Source: Prevotella sp. UBA6994 (lineage in GTDB: Bacteria > Bacteroidota > Bacteroidia > Bacteroidales > Bacteroidaceae). From it: DNA of 64,000 nucleotides. The notes beneath the pieces are model-generated. The model worked only from the letters and a program-made list of their open reading frames with translations. It ran no database searches and was not told the DNA's origin. Made by a program: the position numbers and the translations under genes. Shown piece by piece: positions 59,316 through 64,000 of this stretch (positions are counted from its first letter, which is position 1; each line of letters begins with the position of its first letter). Location of the stretch: the NCBI GenBank assembly GCA_002449845.1, contig DJXW01000016.1, positions 186,001-250,000 of the forward strand. The letters are read 5' to 3'.

Positions 59316-60437
59316 CTAATTATTTCTCACAAAATCCAATCCTAATGAACGCATAAAAATCTCTACAGATTCATTTGGTGAAAATTTATCTATTTGTGCA
59401 TTGCAAAATGACGACAATTGTTTAGCGTTATTTTCAACCTTATGAAATCCTGCAGCTATTTCATCTATATTTAATGGGTTTACACAAACTCCAGCATTTC
59501 CAACAACTTCTGGCAAACTTGTTGTATTAGACACTAAGGCTGGCTTATTATATGAAAAACCTTCAAGTGGGGGAATCCCAAAGCCTTCACATAATGACAC
59601 TAATACAACAGCCTTACAATTTCTGAAAAGCCATTCAACATTTGAACGTGATTGAAAACCTAAATAATAAACATTTGGAATCATCGATAGCTCTTGTAGA
59701 ATAATTAGACCACCATTTGCAGGTTTACCGCAAACTAAAAGGTTATAAATATTATCTTTCTCATTGAATTTCTTGAATCCATAAGCCATTCTTCTTATAT
59801 TTTTACCTGGATGTATATTCCCAACAAATAAAAAAAATGGTTTGTTCAAATCTATTTTATTCCCCTCACTATCACATATCTCAGAGACTTCATTGATTGA
59901 ATAATTGTTTTTAATGATGAAATTATAAGTTATGAGCAGTTTTGAGGGATTTACCTTATAGTATTTGATTATTTCATTTTTGCTATAATTGGATACAGTA
60001 AATATTTTATCACAAATCCTTATACATATTTTGGTTATCACTTTCAAATAATTCCTTTGAATATAACCATATCTTTCCTTTTCCGTCAAAAAGTATACAT
60101 CATGCAGAGTAAAGATTTTTTTTGCCTTTATAAAAAAGGGCATTGAAGTACAATAACTATAAAATACATCACAAGACTTTAAATAAAAATAGAACAAGGT
60201 CTGTTCAAACAAAAAACGTTTCATACCTGTTCCTACATTTGGAATGTTAACATACTCCACATTTAAATTCTTAGGTATTGAGAGGTAACGTTCTGATATA
60301 TTTTTTTGTTTATAAACTATAATCTTGCAATCATGAAGCTGATAATTACCCATTTGTTGTAACATCAATTGGATATACCTAAAAGCTCCCGTACCTTGCT
60401 CTTTAGATAATGGAATGAGATTTATGCCTATGACCAT
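59316..60437 (-). CDS. Glycosyltransferase family 4 (GT-B)
   Basis: The 373-residue protein has a GT-B layout: an N-terminal acceptor domain with EQGTGAFRYIQLMLQQM, a central IFTLHDVYFLTEKERYG (HDxxF/Y near 115) and a C-terminal donor domain with FLFVGNIHPGKNIRRM (about 205-220), NVYYLGFQSRSNVEWLF and VLVSLCEGFGIPPLEGF (EGFGxPxxE, about 280-296). It should add a sugar to a growing lipid-linked glycan. Donor and acceptor unknown. It belongs to the AT-rich polysaccharide operon. Confidence 0.88.
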   Translation of the reverse strand: MVIGINLIPLSKEQGTGAFRYIQLMLQQMGNYQLHDCKIIVYKQKNISERYLSIPKNLNVEYVNIPNVGTGMKRFLFEQTLFYFYLKSCDVFYSYCTSMPFFIKAKKIFTLHDVYFLTEKERYGYIQRNYLKVITKICIRICDKIFTVSNYSKNEIIKYYKVNPSKLLITYNFIIKNNYSINEVSEICDSEGNKIDLNKPFFLFVGNIHPGKNIRRMAYGFKKFNEKDNIYNLLVCGKPANGGLIILQELSMIPNVYYLGFQSRSNVEWLFRNCKAVVLVSLCEGFGIPPLEGFSYNKPALVSNTTSLPEVVGNAGVCVNPLNIDEIAAGFHKVENNAKQLSSFCNAQIDKFSPNESVEIFMRSLGLDFVRNN

Positions 60438-60477
60438 AAAAATGAAAGATAAATGGGTAAAGTAAAAAAATATAAAT

Positions 60478-61356
60478 TCATGCAGTAAAAGGGCAAACTG
60501 ACATTAATTTATTCAGATCTATATCTACGGAATGTGATTCACACTTTTCAATCAATTCAATTTTAGATAATTTTGTATCTAAAACGAAAGGTTCCTTATC
60601 TCTTCGATTTACTGATAGTATGTAATCAAGGAAAGCAAATCTTTTTGACTCACCATCTTTAAATTCAATCCACAAATTGGGGATTCTATAAGCATCAGAC
60701 ACTATCAAGCCATGAAGAGAACTTGTCACAACATTTTCACAACTACAAATATCATCAATAAATTTCTTCCAAGGATGAATGTTCTGAACATCGATTATCA
60801 ACACAGAATCATCTTTTTCATAATCACGTAAAATGCTATTTTTCTTATCTCTAAAATGCGGAATAATTCCAAGTTTATATCGCTTTGCTACTTTGGGTCT
60901 ATAATATTTAGGGAACAACAATGCAGGATCTCCATAAATTTGAGGGCAATCAACACCTCTTTTTATTAAATAATCTCTCGTTAAAGGTCCTCTAACTGCT
61001 AACACCTTTTTGGGCAATGCGGACAATTCTTTGTTTGGATAGACAATTCCACTTCCCCATATCGTAGATTTTCTTGTTGTCATCCATGTTATTATACTAC
61101 CAATACAAAGAAAATTTTCTTTTCCATATATATTCCAAGAATATCTTTTTATAATGTATTTCCTGTTTGGATTTATCAGTTTACATAATTGGACACTAAC
61201 ATCATCTCCCCAGTTATGAATAATAGGATTAACAGAGGCGGTTACAATTACATAATCATCATGAAAAGTCTCATAAAACAAATTATATAGGGGATAGACA
61301 AACCAAATTAGACTTTTACTAACTATTCGTCTAAACGTTTTTAACAATAAATTCAT
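60478..61356 (-). CDS. Polysaccharide pyruvyltransferase-family protein
   Basis: The 292-residue protein has the family pattern near the N-terminus, PIIHNWGDDVSVQLCKLI (about 44-61), VRGPLTRDYLIKRG (about 128-141), then LGIIPHFRDKK and the strong motif VVTSSLHGLIVSDAYRIP (about 222-239). Family members add ketal-linked pyruvate to a sugar of an exopolysaccharide. At 292 residues it is short for the family (about 300-380). The start overlaps the flippase gene's end by 4 bp. Confidence 0.8.
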   Translation of the reverse strand: MNLLLKTFRRIVSKSLIWFVYPLYNLFYETFHDDYVIVTASVNPIIHNWGDDVSVQLCKLINPNRKYIIKRYSWNIYGKENFLCIGSIITWMTTRKSTIWGSGIVYPNKELSALPKKVLAVRGPLTRDYLIKRGVDCPQIYGDPALLFPKYYRPKVAKRYKLGIIPHFRDKKNSILRDYEKDDSVLIIDVQNIHPWKKFIDDICSCENVVTSSLHGLIVSDAYRIPNLWIEFKDGESKRFAFLDYILSVNRRDKEPFVLDTKLSKIELIEKCESHSVDIDLNKLMSVCPFTA

Positions 61357-62867
61357 TTTCTAAATACTTTCTTTTGAATTTCTTGATACACTATTTTTCT
61401 TTCATGAGAATTTAGTCCAAATGTCCATACAGCCAAAACCGAGCATCCAAACATGATAATGCTAGATATAATGTAATTGTCCATGATACTATATGAAACA
61501 TAGCCTAACAAAATAAGCACAATAGTCATTGAGATAATTGGAAATAAGACCTCCCTTACATAAGTCATCACATGAAATGAAATTAAATTCCTTACATAAA
61601 AAGCCCTATATAAATATGCTATAATATTAATAAGAAATTTGGCAGTGAAAATATAAACAGGTGAAAAGCCTAACTTCAAAATAGCATAAGCAACTGGAAG
61701 ATTTGACAAAATAATTAGACTAGTAAAAAACTGATAACGTTTTATGTTTCCCGATGCTTGTACTGTTTTCCATAGTGGTTCTGCTATCGTATCTATAAGT
61801 AACGTGAGAATTGTCAAACGACAAAATTCTGCAGAGTAAATCGGGACTTCTTTTAACCACAATTGTAGAAACTCATTCGTATATACAATAACAGGCAAAC
61901 TGATTACAACCATCAAATAGAAAGAAAATCTTGATACCTGACAAATCATCCTCTTCAAATCTGATAACTCATTACGAGCATACATCTTAACGAGAATAGG
62001 GTTAAATGCTATCTGAAAATTAGTAATAAAGCTGTATATACCCCTACTCAACTGATTACTTACACCAATAGCTGCATTTACAGCTACATTGGTAAAAGAA
62101 TTTATGAAAAGGTTAACTCCTTGCTGAGCTCCCACATTTGCTGCATTACCGAGTAAACTAAATAAAGAGAAATTGAAAAGGTTTGAAAATAATTTTTTAT
62201 CTATTTTGAATACAAAATTACTTATCGAATAATGTTTGTTACAATAATATTTGTAAGCATATGTTACCATTATAGTGACAAGTAACAACAAAATACAGTA
62301 AAAAACCAATTGGTCAAATTTTACCAAAGTTAAGACATAAACGATGAGTAGATTTAATAATGCTTCTATAATACTTATATAGGCATAGAAGTCCATTTTT
62401 TCGTATGCAATGATACAAGCATTATATGGAGATCTGATTATGTTAACAAAGGTGACAGCGACAGATAGATGAAGAGTCCACAAAGCTGCATCAAATCTTT
62501 CTGCTGGCAAAGACATCTTATTAAATATAAACCACAGACCAATTATCTCAGCCAAAACACTCATTATTATTGCTATAATGAAATGGACGATAAGACTCAT
62601 CGAGAAACTCGATCGTGCTAATTTATCATCTCCAACACCTAAATAATAATTCAAAAATCGTTGAGTTGTCGTTACCATTGCATTATTTAAGAATGCAAAC
62701 AAAATAACAACACCTGCAATGGTGTTATATATGCCATAATCATCTACACCAAGTATATGAAGAAGAATACGTGTTGCATAAAAAGCCACAGCCATCATGA
62801 CAAACATTCGGCTATACAACAACATAGTATTTTTGGCTAATCGTTTACTAGTATTAATATCTTTCAT
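61353..62867 (-). CDS. Polysaccharide flippase (Wzx/MATE-like)
   Basis: The 504-residue protein has about twelve to fourteen hydrophobic segments. Early motifs include LYSRMFVMMAVAFYATRILL and LGVDDYGIYNTIAGVVILF (about 38-56), the usual opening of Wzx-type flippases, and the loop NAMVTTTQRFLNYYLGVGD. It probably flips undecaprenyl-linked repeat units across the inner membrane. It overlaps the pyruvyltransferase gene by 4 bp and lies downstream of the EpsG-like gene. Base composition is strongly A+T-rich, like the rest of this locus. Confidence 0.87.
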   Translation of the reverse strand: MKDINTSKRLAKNTMLLYSRMFVMMAVAFYATRILLHILGVDDYGIYNTIAGVVILFAFLNNAMVTTTQRFLNYYLGVGDDKLARSSFSMSLIVHFIIAIIMSVLAEIIGLWFIFNKMSLPAERFDAALWTLHLSVAVTFVNIIRSPYNACIIAYEKMDFYAYISIIEALLNLLIVYVLTLVKFDQLVFYCILLLLVTIMVTYAYKYYCNKHYSISNFVFKIDKKLFSNLFNFSLFSLLGNAANVGAQQGVNLFINSFTNVAVNAAIGVSNQLSRGIYSFITNFQIAFNPILVKMYARNELSDLKRMICQVSRFSFYLMVVISLPVIVYTNEFLQLWLKEVPIYSAEFCRLTILTLLIDTIAEPLWKTVQASGNIKRYQFFTSLIILSNLPVAYAILKLGFSPVYIFTAKFLINIIAYLYRAFYVRNLISFHVMTYVREVLFPIISMTIVLILLGYVSYSIMDNYIISSIIMFGCSVLAVWTFGLNSHERKIVYQEIQKKVFRK

Positions 62868-62939
62868 TCTTTAAGAAACGCATCATTCTTGATAAATAAA
62901 CAAAATTCTTTTATTAAAAAAATAAAATACTAGAATATA

Positions 62940-63998
62940 TCATAAATTGTTAAAAACATGAGAACTATAATTCATGTAGAATATCATTGATACACATAGA
63001 CTTATCATCAAGTAAGCAAACCAACGGAAATGATGGTTAAACAAACAAAGGAAACTTGGAATGATAGCTATTTCAAATGTTGCAAAAATTGTAGAAAGTC
63101 TACCTGAGGCTATTGCCCATTGACTTAACACTATCAAGAAAATGGTGGAATAGAGATAAGCATTCCTAACTTCGATATAATATTCAAACTTATCTTGTAT
63201 TTTCGTCTGATAAAAAGTGAACAATAGCAACAAAGCAGACTGATAATAAATCATGGGATTGCTCAATCCTACTCCATAAGCTTTATATGAATCAACATAA
63301 TTTGTATAATTCATATCAACTGCGATGTCTGTTATATATAGTCTTAAATAAGGTGTTAAAAAAGCCGCTACAAAAAAGGCTACCAACAAGCAAACAACAA
63401 CATGTATTTTATTAATTTTCAATTTATTAATCCAATAGAATGGAATAATTATTAGCATAGAAGTGTGAAATATACTTGCTATAAGAATTACAAGCAAATA
63501 TTTAATCAATTGTTTTTTATGTACATAATATATACATAACATTACAATTGCTATGGCTAATCCAGCGCGGATTTGTATTAAATTTCTACCAATATAAAAC
63601 CTTGATATATATACGCACAATCCCAATAAGGGAAACATCGAGAATTTCCTAAAATCAATTATCAGAAAGACAAACGTCAGAACACTTATAACAAGAAAAT
63701 AAATTTTCACATTTGATGTAAACGATTTAATTATTGAACTTAATAAAATAAAACCTTTTTCTGAATAAGCATCAACTTCTACAGAAAGATTGAAATTATT
63801 AAAAGTGGGTATATCAAATTTATACGCATCAATATATTTAAGTGTATCACCCCACAATTCTTCGTCACGAAGCCCTGCTGCTATCGTCAATATTGCGCAC
63901 ACGGCTAAAAATGAACATTTAATGAGTAACTGATTTTTATACTCAGTTGCCAATGAAGAATATATACAAAATAGAATAAATAAATATATTATTAACAT
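62940..63998 (-). CDS. EpsG-like polysaccharide polymerase
   Basis: The 352-residue protein has about ten membrane segments and the EpsG pattern: GLRDEELWGDTLKYIDAY (about 42-59, the D-x4-Y region), then RFYIGRNLIQIRAGLAIAIV (about 132-151) and IFHTSMLIIIPFYWI (about 177-191, the FHxS motif). EpsG-like proteins act as Wzy-type polymerases. The ATG is 3 bp from the window edge; it looks complete, but an upstream start cannot be excluded. It is the first visible gene of the minus-strand polysaccharide block. Confidence 0.82.
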   Translation of the reverse strand: MLIIYLFILFCIYSSLATEYKNQLLIKCSFLAVCAILTIAAGLRDEELWGDTLKYIDAYKFDIPTFNNFNLSVEVDAYSEKGFILLSSIIKSFTSNVKIYFLVISVLTFVFLIIDFRKFSMFPLLGLCVYISRFYIGRNLIQIRAGLAIAIVMLCIYYVHKKQLIKYLLVILIASIFHTSMLIIIPFYWINKLKINKIHVVVCLLVAFFVAAFLTPYLRLYITDIAVDMNYTNYVDSYKAYGVGLSNPMIYYQSALLLLFTFYQTKIQDKFEYYIEVRNAYLYSTIFLIVLSQWAIASGRLSTIFATFEIAIIPSFLCLFNHHFRWFAYLMISLCVSMIFYMNYSSHVFNNL

Positions 63999-64000
63999 GA

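Noticed and set aside
1..64000. tRNA, rRNA, insertion sequences or prophage genes
   Set aside because: I looked for cloverleaf-type inverted repeats, transposase motifs and phage structural genes and found none I could support.

Overview
The window reads as a chromosomal segment of a Bacteroidetes bacterium, most likely Prevotella/Segatella or a close relative. Evidence: many intergenic regions carry the Bacteroidetes -7 promoter box TAnnTTTG; Shine-Dalgarno sites are often weak; and lineage-typical families occur, including PEGA-domain proteins, BspA-like leucine-rich repeats, a DUF5112/DUF5113-type sensor kinase, an HU-CCDC81/SPOR protein, an AmgK-RapZ fusion, PPi-dependent phosphofructokinase and an OmpP1-type porin. 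I saw no rRNA, tRNA, insertion sequence, phage gene or CRISPR array.

Layout. 1-2.7 kb: the 3' end of a secreted protein, a repeat-rich intergenic region, and two small exported proteins. 2.7-8.1 kb: a BspA-like LRR protein, an unknown protein, two paralogous PEGA-domain proteins and the decayed remains of a third. 8.1-16.2 kb: a tightly packed minus-strand operon built round a 1033-residue tubulin-like GTPase, with a three-TM membrane protein, a zinc-ribbon/TM/MORN-like protein, three exported proteins and a PD-(D/E)xK-like protein. 16.3-20.1 kb: two small envelope proteins, an AbiE-type toxin-antitoxin pair, a membrane-anchored Ser/Thr kinase and its overlapping DNA-binding-like partner. The kinase pair ends an operon (24.2 to 18.3 kb) that also holds a small membrane protein, an AmgK-RapZ fusion, a MurU-like nucleotidyltransferase and guaA; a predicted small RNA or attenuated leader precedes that operon.

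24.4-37.4 kb is mostly housekeeping and envelope genes: an OmpP1-type porin, a Tyr/Trp/Gly-rich exported protein, prmA, a GH25 lysozyme, pfp, and a plus-strand operon with an acyltransferase, an amidase/golvesin-like exported protein and a YgiQ radical SAM protein. 37.8-44.8 kb holds an HU/SPOR-FHA-lipoprotein operon and a large two-component system. 44.7-50.6 kb is a uronate/ketodeoxygluconate block (eda, kdgK, LacI-type regulator, uxaA, NhaC-type antiporter). 50.6-56.9 kb holds a second GH25 lysozyme, a zinc-ribbon membrane protein, a J-domain protein, a 5'-nucleotidase and nudC. 56.9-64 kb is an AT-rich surface-polysaccharide locus (WecA-like initiator, nucleotidyltransferase, glycosyltransferase, pyruvyltransferase, flippase, EpsG-like polymerase).

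Two things stand out. First, the tubulin-like operon with nearby PEGA proteins and a Ser/Thr kinase looks like a coherent, uncharacterised envelope-linked cytoskeletal or signalling system. Second, four of the five convergent gene junctions contain arrays of about four short palindromes spaced at 21 or 22 bp, i.e. two helical turns. Two of these arrays sit in diverged copies of a 300-bp dispersed element with conserved internal spacing and a terminal hairpin.
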